A stretch of 64,000 bases of DNA, from positions 282,501 through 346,500 of the forward strand of contig NZ_CP134050.1 of assembly GCF_031583145.1 (NCBI RefSeq). Direction: 5' to 3'. Source of the stretch: Brevibacillus brevis (GTDB lineage Bacteria > Bacillota > Bacilli > Brevibacillales > Brevibacillaceae). The notes under the pieces are model-generated. The model made no database searches. It was not told where the DNA came from and saw only the letters and a list, made by a program, of their open reading frames with translations. Positions 1-10,280 of this stretch are shown here, one piece after another (positions within the stretch are counted from its first letter, which is position 1; each line of letters starts with the position of its first letter). A program made the position numbers and the translations under genes.

Positions 1-2470
<2,470 letters not shown>

Positions 2471-2527
2471 CACAATCCTTTCATACATGCGTATTCAGTT
2501 TTGAAGGAATGAATGATCCTTCAACGT

Positions 2528-2603
2528 TCCTCGGTAGCTCAGTTGGTAGAGCAATCGGCTGTTAACCGATCGGTCGGCGGTTCGAGTCCGTCCCGAGGAG
2601 CCA
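2528..2603 (+). tRNA. tRNA-Asn (GTT)
   Basis: Cloverleaf with acceptor TCCTCGG paired to CCGAGGA, anticodon GTT in a CTGTTAA loop, and an encoded CCA. It begins only about 58 bases after the 23S rRNA. Confidence 0.96.
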
Positions 2604-2610
2604 TACCGAT

Positions 2611-2686
2611 GCTCCTGTAGCTCAGTCGGTAGAGCGTTTCCATGGTAAGGAAGAGGTCGCAGGTTCGATTCCTGTCGGGAGCACCA
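2611..2686 (+). tRNA. tRNA-Thr (GGT)
   Basis: Acceptor GCTCCTG pairs with CGGGAGC, with a wobble; anticodon GGT in an ATGGTAA loop; CCA encoded. It follows tRNA-Asn by seven bases. Confidence 0.95.
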
Positions 2687-2701
2687 GAAACAAAACCTTA
2701 T

Positions 2702-2778
2702 GGCCCGTTGGTGAAGCGGTTTAACACAGCAGCCTTTCACGCTGTCATACAGGGGTTCGAATCCCCTACGGGTCACCA
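2702..2778 (+). tRNA. tRNA-Glu (TTC)
   Basis: Acceptor GGCCCGT pairs with ACGGGTC; anticodon TTC in a CTTTCAC loop; CCA encoded. Confidence 0.95.
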
Positions 2779-2785
2779 TAAAACA

Positions 2786-2845
2786 CCCCACAAAGCGAAG
2801 CGGATATCACCGAATTCTTTGCGGGGGGCCCAACAACAAGTTGGG
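2786..2845 (+). other. Two spacer hairpins between tRNA-Glu and tRNA-Val
   Basis: The spacer holds CCCCACAAAG (2786-2795) paired with CTTTGCGGGG (2817-2826), then CCCAAC/GTTGGG around 2829-2845. No T-run follows, so these are not terminators. Processing of the long tRNA precursor is one possible role. Confidence 0.4.
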
Positions 2846-2849
2846 ATCT

Positions 2850-2925
2850 GGAGGCTTAGCTCAGCTGGGAGAGCATCTGCCTTACAAGCAGAGGGTCGGC
2901 GGTTCGATCCCGTCAGCCTCCACCA
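2850..2925 (+). tRNA. tRNA-Val (TAC)
   Basis: Acceptor GGAGGCT pairs with AGCCTCC; anticodon TAC in a CTTACAA loop with a TCTGC/GCAGA stem; CCA encoded. Confidence 0.96.
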
Positions 2926-2939
2926 CTTAAGTTGGATAC

Positions 2940-3024
2940 GGGGAGATAGCGAAGTGGCTAAACGCGGCAGACTGTAAATCTGCTCCCTCTGGGTTCGGCG
3001 GTTCGAATCCGTCTCTCCCCACCA
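2940..3024 (+). tRNA. tRNA-Tyr (GTA)
   Basis: Class II tRNA of 85 bases with a long variable arm. Acceptor GGGGAGA pairs with TCTCCCC; anticodon GTA in a CTGTAAA loop; CCA encoded. Confidence 0.96.
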
Positions 3025-3083
3025 TTTTTCAACCGGACATTATTGAGCAGACCTCGTTTGGGGAATGCTTATTTTTAGGACGG

Positions 3084-3158
3084 TGGGGTATAGCCAAGCG
3101 GTAAGGCAACGGACTTTGACTCCGTCATTCCTAGGTTCGAATCCTAGTACCCCAGCCA
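3084..3158 (+). tRNA. tRNA-Gln (TTG)
   Basis: Acceptor TGGGGTA pairs with TACCCCA; anticodon TTG in a CTTTGAC loop; CCA encoded. Confidence 0.95.
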
Positions 3159-3165
3159 TTTGCAC

Positions 3166-3241
3166 GAGCCATTAGCTCAGTTGGTAGAGCATCTGACTTT
3201 TAATCAGAGGGTCGAAGGTTCGAGTCCTTCATGGCTCACCA
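3166..3241 (+). tRNA. tRNA-Lys (TTT)
   Basis: Acceptor GAGCCAT pairs with ATGGCTC; anticodon TTT in a CTTTTAA loop; CCA encoded. Confidence 0.96.
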
Positions 3242-3265
3242 GTATTTTCCTACACAACCAAACAT

Positions 3266-3339
3266 GTGCCCTTAGCTCAGCTGGATAGAGCGTTTGACTA
3301 CGAATCAAAAGGTCGGGAGTTCGAATCTCTCAGGGCACG
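3266..3339 (+). tRNA. tRNA-Arg (ACG), no encoded CCA
   Basis: Acceptor GTGCCCT pairs with AGGGCAC and the discriminator is G; anticodon ACG sits in a CTACGAA loop. The bases after the discriminator are CTT, so unlike its nine neighbours this tRNA needs its CCA added by tRNA nucleotidyltransferase. Confidence 0.94.
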
Positions 3340-3385
3340 CTTTCCTTTCAACAACAGCTTTGTTTCAGGAATATGATAAAGTAAT

Positions 3386-3462
3386 CGGGAAGTAGCTCAG
3401 CTTGGTAGAGTACTTGGCTTGGGACCAAGGGGTCGCAGGTTCGAATCCTGTCTTCCCGACCA
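3386..3462 (+). tRNA. tRNA-Pro (TGG)
   Basis: Acceptor CGGGAAG pairs with CTTCCCG; anticodon TGG in a CTTGGGA loop with a CTTGG/CCAAG stem; CCA encoded. Confidence 0.95.
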
Positions 3463-3469
3463 CGTTTTT

Positions 3470-3543
3470 GCGGGTGTAGTTCAATGGTAGAACCCCAGCC
3501 TTCCAAGCTGGTCGCGTGGGTTCGATTCCCATCACCCGCTCCA
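3470..3543 (+). tRNA. tRNA-Gly (TCC)
   Basis: Acceptor GCGGGTG pairs with CACCCGC; anticodon TCC in a CTTCCAA loop with a CCAGC/GCTGG stem; CCA encoded. Last tRNA of the cluster. Confidence 0.96.
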
Positions 3544-3556
3544 TCGAAGTGAAGAG

Positions 3557-3590
3557 AAAACGAGCAGCTAGAAATGCTGCTCGTTTTTTT
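3557..3590 (+). terminator. Terminator of the rRNA-tRNA operon
   Basis: CGAGCAGC and GCTGCTCG form a perfect stem around a seven-base loop and are followed by seven Ts. It lies 13 bases after tRNA-Gly. Confidence 0.9.
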
Positions 3591-3718
3591 GTTTTCTTTG
3601 GCTTGCCTGGGCAAAGCAGGTTATTTATGCAAGATCTTGTCGAGTTGAGTCAATTCCCTTTTCGAGGCTACAATAAAGCTATTGAAGCTGAATTGGTCTT
3701 AGGGAAGGGGTCACATAA

Positions 3719-4615
3719 ATGAACAAAAACATCAGTATTGTGGGAGTACCCATGGATCTAGGTGCAGACCGTCGCGGAGTGGATATGGGGCCGAGCGCCA
3801 TTCGTTACGCGGGAGTGGTAGCGCGTTTGGAGCAGATGGGGATAGACATTCAGGATCGGGGAGATATCCAGGTCGCGCGTCCCCATCTGTTCACGGAAAC
3901 CGAAAATCATAAATATCTGGATGAAGTAGTGGAAGCCAATGAAAAGCTGGCCGCTGTTGTAAGCGATATCATGGAGGAAGGCAGATTTCCTCTCGTCCTT
4001 GGTGGCGACCACAGCATCGCGCTGGGTACGGTAGCAGGGGTAGCCAAGCATGTGAAAAACTTGGGCGTCATCTGGTTTGACGCGCATGGCGACTTGAACA
4101 CGGGCGAGACTTCGCCGTCAGGCAATATTCACGGAATGCCCCTTGCAGCCAGCCTGGGCTTCGGCCATAAGCGGCTGGTGAATATCGGGGGTTTCACGCC
4201 CAAGCTGAAGCCGGAGAACGTCGTGATTATCGGCGCGCGCGATCTGGATAAGGGCGAGCGGGAGTTGATCAAGCGCATCGGGATGAAAGTCTTTACGATG
4301 CACGAAATCGACAAGCTGGGGATGGCTCGGGTCATGGAAGAGGCGATCGAACATGTCTCGAAGAATACGGATGGCGTGCACTTGAGTCTCGATCTGGACG
4401 GACTGGACCCGCATGATGCTCCGGGTGTAGGGACTCCGGTCATCGGCGGCATTTCGTACCGGGAAGGACACGTATCTCTGGAAATGCTGGCGGATGCCGA
4501 TGTCCTGTGTTCCGCTGAGTTTGTCGAGGTAAACCCCATCCTGGACAGTGAGAATCGTACGGCTCGCGTAGCAGTAGCGTTGATGAGCTCGGCGTTCGGG
4601 GACAAACTGCTCTAA
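3719..4615 (+). CDS. rocF: Arginase
   Basis: Manganese enzyme that hydrolyses L-arginine to ornithine and urea in the cytosol. The 298-residue protein matches the family length. All metal-binding motifs are present: GGDHS (95-99), DAHGD (121-125) and SLDLDGLDP (223-231). The ATG follows an AGGGG ribosome site. The gene stands alone between the tRNA terminator and its own terminator at 4641, just before sigW. The same order (arginase, sigW, rsiW, cdaA, glmM, glmS) is known from Geobacillus and Brevibacillus. No RocR-type upstream site was recognised. Confidence 0.95.
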   Translation: MNKNISIVGVPMDLGADRRGVDMGPSAIRYAGVVARLEQMGIDIQDRGDIQVARPHLFTETENHKYLDEVVEANEKLAAVVSDIMEEGRFPLVLGGDHSIALGTVAGVAKHVKNLGVIWFDAHGDLNTGETSPSGNIHGMPLAASLGFGHKRLVNIGGFTPKLKPENVVIIGARDLDKGERELIKRIGMKVFTMHEIDKLGMARVMEEAIEHVSKNTDGVHLSLDLDGLDPHDAPGVGTPVIGGISYREGHVSLEMLADADVLCSAEFVEVNPILDSENRTARVAVALMSSAFGDKLL

Positions 4616-4640
4616 ACCCACAACCGAAGAGAGAAACAAA

Positions 4641-4669
4641 AAGAGAGGCGAAAATGGCCTCTCTTTTTT
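4641..4669 (+). terminator. Terminator after arginase
   Basis: AAGAGAGGC pairs with GCCTCTCTT around a short loop and is followed by six Ts. Confidence 0.88.
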
Positions 4670-4711
4670 GTGTTTCCTCATCTTTACATCGCTGGAGGAA
4701 AACAGTACATT

Positions 4712-4861
4712 CTAAGGATGGAGGTGCAGCTTATTTAGCAGAAGGTCCAGCTTTACGCTCAGCTCCAACAACTCGGGAGTAATGGATGACTGTACCTTGT
4801 ATTGATCGTTCAGCTCTTTGCGCAGCTTTTCGATCTGGAGGAGAACATCTTTTTTTGACAA
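4712..4861 (-). CDS. Spo0E-like aspartyl-phosphate phosphatase
   Basis: A 49-residue protein read on the minus strand. Family members remove phosphate from Spo0A-P and delay sporulation. It shows the family pattern: a helix starting ...VLLQIEKLRKEL, a loop, then a second helix with the ELSVKLD version of the SxxLD signature at about residues 35-41. The start is TTG (4859-4861), preceded by AAAGGAGAG at a normal distance; no ATG fits. It converges with arginase, whose terminator lies between them. Length, two-helix pattern and signature support the family; the exact target phosphoprotein is inferred. Confidence 0.78.
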   Translation of the reverse strand: MSKKDVLLQIEKLRKELNDQYKVQSSITPELLELSVKLDLLLNKLHLHP

Positions 4862-4983
4862 TTGTCCCACTCTCCTTTACAGCGTCAGGGTAAAAGGGCT
4901 ACTATCACTACTATATTGTGAGCCAAGTTACGCTTATTCCTGTAATTCCCAACAAATTACCTGAACAAACATGAGATAGAAAC

Positions 4984-5008
4984 GAAACCATTTGAAGGAT
5001 CATCCGTA
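4984..5008 (+). promoter_or_regulatory. Sigma-W-type promoter upstream of sigW
   Basis: GAAAC (4984-4988) and CGTA (5005-5008) are separated by 16 bases, matching the known sigma-W consensus of TGAAAC and CGTA. It lies 32 bases before the sigW ATG and indicates autoregulation. It also rules out a further upstream ATG at 4992 as the start, because that codon falls inside the promoter. Confidence 0.8.
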
Positions 5009-5039
5009 TATAGGATTACGGTATTGTGGGGAGGATCGC

Positions 5040-5603
5040 ATGGAGTTTGTAGAGAAACGGTTGACTCAACGAGCAAAGCGCGGGGATCGCGAGGCCTTTG
5101 CAGAGTTGATCGAGATTTATAAAGACAAGATATTTCAGCTGGCGTATCGGATGGTGGGAAACCGCCAGGACGCGGAAGATATTGCGCAGGAGACCTTCCT
5201 GCGGGTATATGCCAATTTGCATACGTACGATGAAAGCTACAAGTTCTCGACCTGGATCTACCGTATTGCGACCAATTTATGTATTGACCGCGGCCGGAAG
5301 AAGCGGCCGGATTTTTCATTAGACGAAGAGACGGAGCCAGGGCAAGGCATGGACTGGTACTCGCGGTTGTCTTCGAACGAGGGTACGCCTGAGGAGAAAT
5401 TGGTCACGCAGGAGCTGCAGGAGACGGTACAGGACGCTTTGTCCCATTTGCAGCCGAAATACCGTTCAATCATGATCCTGCGCTATATCGAAGATCTGTC
5501 TCTGCAGGAGATTAGCGATATTGTGAAACTGCCTGTGACGACCATCAAAACGCGGATTCACCGTGGGCGGGAAGCCTTGCGCAGCAAGTTGCGACTGATG
5601 TGA
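5040..5603 (+). CDS. sigW: ECF RNA polymerase sigma factor SigW
   Basis: Extracytoplasmic-function sigma factor for cell-envelope and antimicrobial-peptide stress. The 187-residue product has region 2 (DAEDIAQETFLRVY) binding -10 DNA and core polymerase, and region 4 (LSLQEISDIVKLPVTTIKTR) binding -35 DNA. The ATG at 5040 follows GGGGAGG by five bases and gives the length known for Bacillus SigW. The partner anti-sigma gene follows after 17 bases. Position next to rsiW and the cdaA-glmM-glmS block matches sigW rather than other ECF factors. Confidence 0.93.
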   Translation: MEFVEKRLTQRAKRGDREAFAELIEIYKDKIFQLAYRMVGNRQDAEDIAQETFLRVYANLHTYDESYKFSTWIYRIATNLCIDRGRKKRPDFSLDEETEPGQGMDWYSRLSSNEGTPEEKLVTQELQETVQDALSHLQPKYRSIMILRYIEDLSLQEISDIVKLPVTTIKTRIHRGREALRSKLRLM

Positions 5604-5620
5604 GAAAGGAGAAAATCAAG

Positions 5621-6244
5621 ATGGAATGCCGGGAAATGATTATCCTCATTCATGAATATCTGGATGGAGACACTGACGAGCTTGCCAATCAGCATTTGCA
5701 AATGCACATGAAAACCTGTGCAAGCTGCCGCCAGCATATGCACGAATTGCAGCGGGCCATCGCCTTTGTGCAAAGTGCTTCACATATTCACGTTTCTCCT
5801 GATTTTACGGCGCGCGTACTCGCCCAATTGCCGGCTGAGACCAAGAAAAATCTGCTTTCGGGCTGGCTGAGAAGACATCCGTTCCTCACAGCAGCGGCTG
5901 TTTTTCTCTTTTTGATGACGGGCAGCTTGTGCGCCAACTGGTTTGATCGGGACAACATCCTGCAAGTTTCTTCCGCCAATATGGACAAATTGAAAATAGA
6001 TCGAGAGCGAAATGTTGTCGTCGTTCCTGCCGGGACCAGCATCGACGGAGATCTGGTCGTCCGAAACGGGAATGTCGAGGTGCAGGGCCAGGTACACGGC
6101 AATGTAGTCGCGATCGAAGGAAAAGTGTTTGTTGCCTCGACTGCTCAGGTGGCGGGAAATACGGAATCGATCGAAGCCATCGTGGATTGGATCTGGTATG
6201 AGGTGAAAAATATTGGAAATGACTTGCTTCCGATCTTGCCATAA
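5621..6244 (+). CDS. rsiW: Anti-sigma-W factor RsiW
   Basis: Membrane anti-sigma factor that holds SigW until cut by site-1 and site-2 proteases under envelope stress. The 207-residue protein has an N-terminal zinc anti-sigma domain with the HxxxCxxC motif (HMKTCASC, near residues 31-38), one transmembrane helix (about 87-105) and an extracytoplasmic C-terminus whose repeated valine and glycine residues suggest a beta-helical, bactofilin-like fold. A GTG at 5600 would overlap sigW, but the ATG at 5621 has AAAGGAG nine bases upstream and is preferred. A terminator follows at 6271. Confidence 0.9.
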   Translation: MECREMIILIHEYLDGDTDELANQHLQMHMKTCASCRQHMHELQRAIAFVQSASHIHVSPDFTARVLAQLPAETKKNLLSGWLRRHPFLTAAAVFLFLMTGSLCANWFDRDNILQVSSANMDKLKIDRERNVVVVPAGTSIDGDLVVRNGNVEVQGQVHGNVVAIEGKVFVASTAQVAGNTESIEAIVDWIWYEVKNIGNDLLPILP

Positions 6245-6270
6245 GAGAAAATAGAGAGTACAGCTATCAA

Positions 6271-6297
6271 CAGCACGGCAGTGGAGCCGTGCTTTTT
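6271..6297 (+). terminator. Terminator of sigW-rsiW
   Basis: AGCACGGC pairs with GCCGTGCT around AGTGGA, followed by five Ts. Confidence 0.85.
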
Positions 6298-6353
6298 CCG
6301 CAGGGAGATAGAGTGGACTTCAATGAGGTGGAGCGAGATATGGGGGCTTCGTT

Positions 6354-7172
6354 ATGATATCGTTGGATTATGGGGATTTGCTACGGTATGGTACGGACAT
6401 TTTGCTCGTGACATACGTGATTTATAAAATCATTATGCTCATACGCGGTACGCGCGCAGTACAATTGCTGAAGGGGATCATGGTCATCGTGATCACCTGG
6501 CTCCTCAGCAAATACTTTCAGCTCACGACGTTGCACTGGTTGATGTCACAGGCCTTTACCTTCGGGGTGCTGGCAGTGGTCATCATCTTCCAGCCCGAGC
6601 TGCGGCGCGCTCTTGAACAGTTGGGCCGGGGGAAGCTCTTTTCCCGTTCCAGCACCATTCAGGACGACGACATGGTGAATCGTCTGGTGCAAGAGGTATG
6701 CAAATCGATCACGTACATGGCGAAGCGGCGGATTGGTGCCTTGATCGTCATCGAGCGTGAAACGGGCCTGAATGATTATGTGGAAACGGGCATCGCGATC
6801 AATGGGCGCGTCAGCTCGGAGCTGTTGATCAACATTTTCATCCCGAATACGCCGCTCCACGACGGGGCTGTCATCATGCGCAAGGACGTCGTGCTCGCGG
6901 CTGCCTGTTATTTGCCGCTGTCCGAAAACAACTCCATTTCTAAAGAGTTGGGGACGCGCCATCGCGCTGCCATCGGTGTGAGCGAGGTTTCCGACGGCAT
7001 GTCCATCATCGTTTCCGAGGAGACGGGACAAGTTTCGTATGCCGCGCACGGCGAGATGAAGCGCAACCTGACGGAGGAGCAGCTGGCAGAACTGTTGACA
7101 GAGCAGCTCCAGCCTCAATCGAAGGGCAAATCCATGGGCAGTCGTTGGCAATGGAGGCGAAAACATGGATAA
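6354..7172 (+). CDS. cdaA: Diadenylate cyclase CdaA
   Basis: Makes cyclic di-AMP from two ATP at the membrane; the messenger controls potassium and osmolyte transport and wall homeostasis. The 272-residue protein has three N-terminal transmembrane helices (about 14-30, 38-53, 65-80), a short linker helix, and the DAC domain with catalytic DGA (170-172) and GTRHR (200-204). The stop overlaps the start of cdaR by eight bases, so the two are translated together, consistent with CdaR being a direct regulator of CdaA. Confidence 0.95.
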   Translation: MISLDYGDLLRYGTDILLVTYVIYKIIMLIRGTRAVQLLKGIMVIVITWLLSKYFQLTTLHWLMSQAFTFGVLAVVIIFQPELRRALEQLGRGKLFSRSSTIQDDDMVNRLVQEVCKSITYMAKRRIGALIVIERETGLNDYVETGIAINGRVSSELLINIFIPNTPLHDGAVIMRKDVVLAAACYLPLSENNSISKELGTRHRAAIGVSEVSDGMSIIVSEETGQVSYAAHGEMKRNLTEEQLAELLTEQLQPQSKGKSMGSRWQWRRKHG

Positions 7173-8412
7173 ATGGTTGAATAGTCATTGGTTTGCCCGC
7201 GCGGTAGCCCTGCTTTTGGCTGTCATGATGTGGATGGTCGTCAATCTGGAGACAGAGCCGTCGACCACTCCCGAAGCAAGTCAGCCAGTTTTTATTGATG
7301 GGGTCACCTTGCATGTCAAATACGATACGGACCGTTTCCAGGTGGTCAAACAGCCGAGAACGGTCAAAGTCGCGCTGGAAAGCAGCAATCCGTTTTACCG
7401 CCACAACTTTTTTCCTACGGACTCGATGGAGGTCTATGTCGATGCGACAGGGCTGGGCAAGGGAACGCACAAAGTCCCGGTTCAGTACAAGGGCTTTCCG
7501 GATGAGGTGAAAGTCGGGATCATCCCGAATACCGTGGAAATTACGCTGGAAGAGAAGAAGACGGTAGAGCGGGAAGTCAACGTGGAGATGCTGGGGGTAG
7601 TGGCACCCGGGTACACGGCCGGGGAGCCGATTGTAAAACCGTTCCGGGCGCTTGTGAGGGTGCCGGAGAGCCAGGTCGATAAAGTGGCTGCCGTGAAGGC
7701 TTCCGTCGATCTGGAAGGAGCGACATCGGCGATCAAGACGACGGTTCCGCTGAAAGTGGTGGACAAGTCGGGGAACGTGATTCAAGGGGCTGACGTCGTA
7801 CCGCTCACGGTGGAAGTCAACATCCCTGTCACCAGTCCGTTCGCCAAGGTGCCGATCAAATTAAACTTGACGAATGAAATGCCAAATGGATATAGTTTGG
7901 CTAGTGTGGACATGAATGTGGATGAAGTGACCGTGTTCGGACCAAAAGAGGTCATCGACGCGATGAAAGCGGGAACCTACCCTGGTCCGGAGATCGATTT
8001 GAGCAACATTACATCAGATAACGTATTAGAGCTAAAGATACCGGTATTGGATAACATCGTGAAAGTAGAACCGGAGTATTTGAAAGTGTCGTTGAAAGTT
8101 GTGCCTTCGACAACCAAACGTTTGGAGAAGATTCCGATCCGCATCAGCGGGCTGTCGGAAAACGTGCAAGCCAAAGTGCTATCGACGGAAGGCCAGGAGA
8201 TCTCTACGATTGACTTCGATGCCGTAGGGGCGGCGCAGATCTTGGGTCAGCTGCGGCCGGAAGACTTGCAGGTCGTGGCCGATGTAAGCAACATGCCGGC
8301 CGGGGTGTATGAGGTAGCGTTGAACTACATCTTCAACCAATCCGATTACATCAAGCCGGGAGCCAATGCTCCCAAGAAGGTCACCGTAGAAATCACGAAC
8401 AAGCAAAGGTAG
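7165..8412 (+). CDS. cdaR: YbbR-domain regulator of CdaA
   Basis: Extracytoplasmic regulator that binds CdaA and modulates c-di-AMP synthesis. The 415-residue product has one N-terminal membrane anchor (about residues 10-26) followed by YbbR-like beta-strand repeats, probably four, visible as recurring VEV/VTVFGP-type segments. It sits between cdaA (overlap) and glmM (43-base gap), as in other Bacilli where CdaA, CdaR and GlmM form a complex. Confidence 0.92.
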   Translation: MDKWLNSHWFARAVALLLAVMMWMVVNLETEPSTTPEASQPVFIDGVTLHVKYDTDRFQVVKQPRTVKVALESSNPFYRHNFFPTDSMEVYVDATGLGKGTHKVPVQYKGFPDEVKVGIIPNTVEITLEEKKTVEREVNVEMLGVVAPGYTAGEPIVKPFRALVRVPESQVDKVAAVKASVDLEGATSAIKTTVPLKVVDKSGNVIQGADVVPLTVEVNIPVTSPFAKVPIKLNLTNEMPNGYSLASVDMNVDEVTVFGPKEVIDAMKAGTYPGPEIDLSNITSDNVLELKIPVLDNIVKVEPEYLKVSLKVVPSTTKRLEKIPIRISGLSENVQAKVLSTEGQEISTIDFDAVGAAQILGQLRPEDLQVVADVSNMPAGVYEVALNYIFNQSDYIKPGANAPKKVTVEITNKQR

Positions 8413-8455
8413 ACATAAGCTGTTGTGTGCACAAGGAAGGAAATGAGGGACAAAC

Positions 8456-9802
8456 ATGGGGAAGTATTTCGGAACTGACGGTGTACGCGGTGTGGCAAAC
8501 GCTCAGCTGACACCCGAACTGGCATTTAAAATCGGACGCGTAGGCGGTTATGTTCTCACAAGACACAAGCAGGAAGGCAAGCCAAAAGTCGTGATCGGGC
8601 GCGATACGCGCATTTCCGGTCAGATGCTGGAAAACTCGCTGCTGGCAGGACTGCTGTCGGTCGGAGCAGAAGTAGTCAGATTGGGTGTCATCTCTACATC
8701 GGGCGTCGCGTATCTCACGCGTGCGCTTGGAGCAGATGCGGGTGTCATGATTTCCGCCTCGCACAACCCGTTTCCGGATAACGGCATCAAGTTCTTCGGC
8801 AGCAACGGCTTCAAACTGTCGGATGAAGTGGAAGCAGAAATTGAACAATACCTGGATGCCACGGATGATACGCTTCCTCGGCCGACGGGTGAACAGATCG
8901 GGACGGTACTGGAGTTTTTGGAGGGAGGACAAAAATACCTCTCTCACCTGAAGAGTACTGTCACCGAGCGATTTGACGGCTTGAAGGTCGTACTGGATTG
9001 CGCCAACGGGGCAGTGTCTTCCCTGGCCGCTCGCCTGTTTGCGGATGTGGACGCGGAAGTCATCACGATCGGCGCCAATCCGAACGGGGTCAACATCAAC
9101 GATCAGTGTGGCTCTACGCATCCGGAACGCGTACAGGAAGAAGTACTGAAGCATAAAGCGGATCTGGGGCTCTCCTTTGACGGAGACGCCGATCGCTGCA
9201 TCGCGGTAGACGAGACCGGCGAAATCATCGACGGCGACTACATCATGGCGATTTGCGCGCGCGCCTTGAAAGCGAAAGGGAAGCTGAACAACAACACGGT
9301 TGTGACGACTGTGATGGCCAATATGGGCTTTTTCAAAGGGATGGAGGAATGCTCCATCAACACCACCAAAACAGCTGTAGGAGACCGCTACGTCGTCGAA
9401 GAGATGCTCCGCGGCGGCTACAACCTGGGTGGCGAGCAGTCCGGCCACATCGTCTTCCTGGACTACAACACGACGGGAGACGGTCTGCTGACGGGTCTTC
9501 AGCTCCTGAACATCGTCAAGGAAACGGGCAAGCCTTTGTCCGAGCTGAAAAAGATCATGGTGAAATACCCGCAGCTGCTGGTCAATGTAAGGGTAGAAGA
9601 TAAGTCCAAGCTGAATGGCAACGAGGCGATCGAGCAGGCGATTCGTGCGGTCGAGGAAGAATTGGCCGGAAATGGACGGGTGCTGGTGCGTCCATCCGGT
9701 ACCGAGCCGATCGTGCGCGTCATGGCGGAAGGGCCGGATGCGGCTCAACTGGAAGGTCTGGTGCACCGGATCGTCGACGTCGTCAAACAGGAGCTTGTGT
9801 AA
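8456..9802 (+). CDS. glmM: Phosphoglucosamine mutase
   Basis: Interconverts glucosamine-6-phosphate and glucosamine-1-phosphate for peptidoglycan precursor synthesis. The 448-residue protein carries the phosphoserine loop ISASHNP with the active serine at 102, the metal loop DGDADR (242-247), a sugar-binding GGEQSGH motif near 325 and the phosphate-binding RPSGTEP near 411. GlmM also binds and inhibits CdaA in related bacteria, which explains its place behind cdaA-cdaR. Confidence 0.96.
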   Translation: MGKYFGTDGVRGVANAQLTPELAFKIGRVGGYVLTRHKQEGKPKVVIGRDTRISGQMLENSLLAGLLSVGAEVVRLGVISTSGVAYLTRALGADAGVMISASHNPFPDNGIKFFGSNGFKLSDEVEAEIEQYLDATDDTLPRPTGEQIGTVLEFLEGGQKYLSHLKSTVTERFDGLKVVLDCANGAVSSLAARLFADVDAEVITIGANPNGVNINDQCGSTHPERVQEEVLKHKADLGLSFDGDADRCIAVDETGEIIDGDYIMAICARALKAKGKLNNNTVVTTVMANMGFFKGMEECSINTTKTAVGDRYVVEEMLRGGYNLGGEQSGHIVFLDYNTTGDGLLTGLQLLNIVKETGKPLSELKKIMVKYPQLLVNVRVEDKSKLNGNEAIEQAIRAVEEELAGNGRVLVRPSGTEPIVRVMAEGPDAAQLEGLVHRIVDVVKQELV

Positions 9803-9869
9803 AAAATACGCGAGGGGGAGTGGTGCCATACCGCTCCTCTTTGCATAACAGTATATGACAAAGATCTGA

Positions 9870-9898
9870 TTGTCGGCTTTCGCCAGATGTGGTAAAGT
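9870..9898 (+). promoter_or_regulatory. Sigma-A promoter of the glmS transcript
   Basis: TTGTCG (9870-9875) and TAAAGT (9893-9898) are separated by 17 bases. The predicted start lies about 95 bases before the glmS ribozyme cleavage site. Confidence 0.65.
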
Positions 9899-9991
9899 GA
9901 TCATGTGCATCTGGAAAGCACACAATCAATTGGTGGAAAGGGAGGGGAGACAGCGGTAGGCACTGAGCATCAACTACTCACGCAGCACATT

Positions 9992-10165
9992 GTCGTAAAG
10001 CGCCAGCACTGCGGCTGAACGGAAAAAAGCCCAGTGGACGAGGTGGAGGTTTATCGAAGCATTCGGCGGATACCTCCCGGCAGCAGTATCACTGCCGTGG
10101 AGCGCAAGTACAAATCACGGGAGCAATCCGGTGGACAAAAGCTTGCGCGTGATACGATTCATCGT
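9992..10165 (+). ncRNA. glmS ribozyme (glucosamine-6-phosphate-activated)
   Basis: Self-cleaving riboswitch in the 5' leader of glmS. The conserved parts are present in order: the cleavage-site segment AAAGCGCCAGCACTG, with the predicted cut between 9999 and 10000; the core GACGAGGTGGAGGTTTATCG (10038-10057); the CGGCGGATACCTCCCGG stretch near 10064; and the GGACAAAAGC pseudoknot segment near 10133. Glucosamine-6-phosphate triggers cleavage and mRNA decay, giving feedback control. The 3' boundary is approximate. Confidence 0.93.
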
Positions 10166-10280
10166 CAATGGACCGTAAACAACAAACGTGAATATAAAAT
10201 AAATGGAATGGCGGGGGCACACCCCCGTACATTGGCATTGGGTTGTGTCCCCGTCTACATGTGGAAGGGGATCATCACTT

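Noticed and set aside
2495..3722. Open frames across the tRNA cluster
   Set aside because: They are made of tRNA sequence on one or the other strand; the tRNA folds explain the DNA fully.
8393..9925. Long minus-strand frame of 510 codons opposite glmM
   Set aside because: glmM motifs are intact on the plus strand, and the antisense protein is rich in His and Arg with no family match, as expected for a shadow frame.
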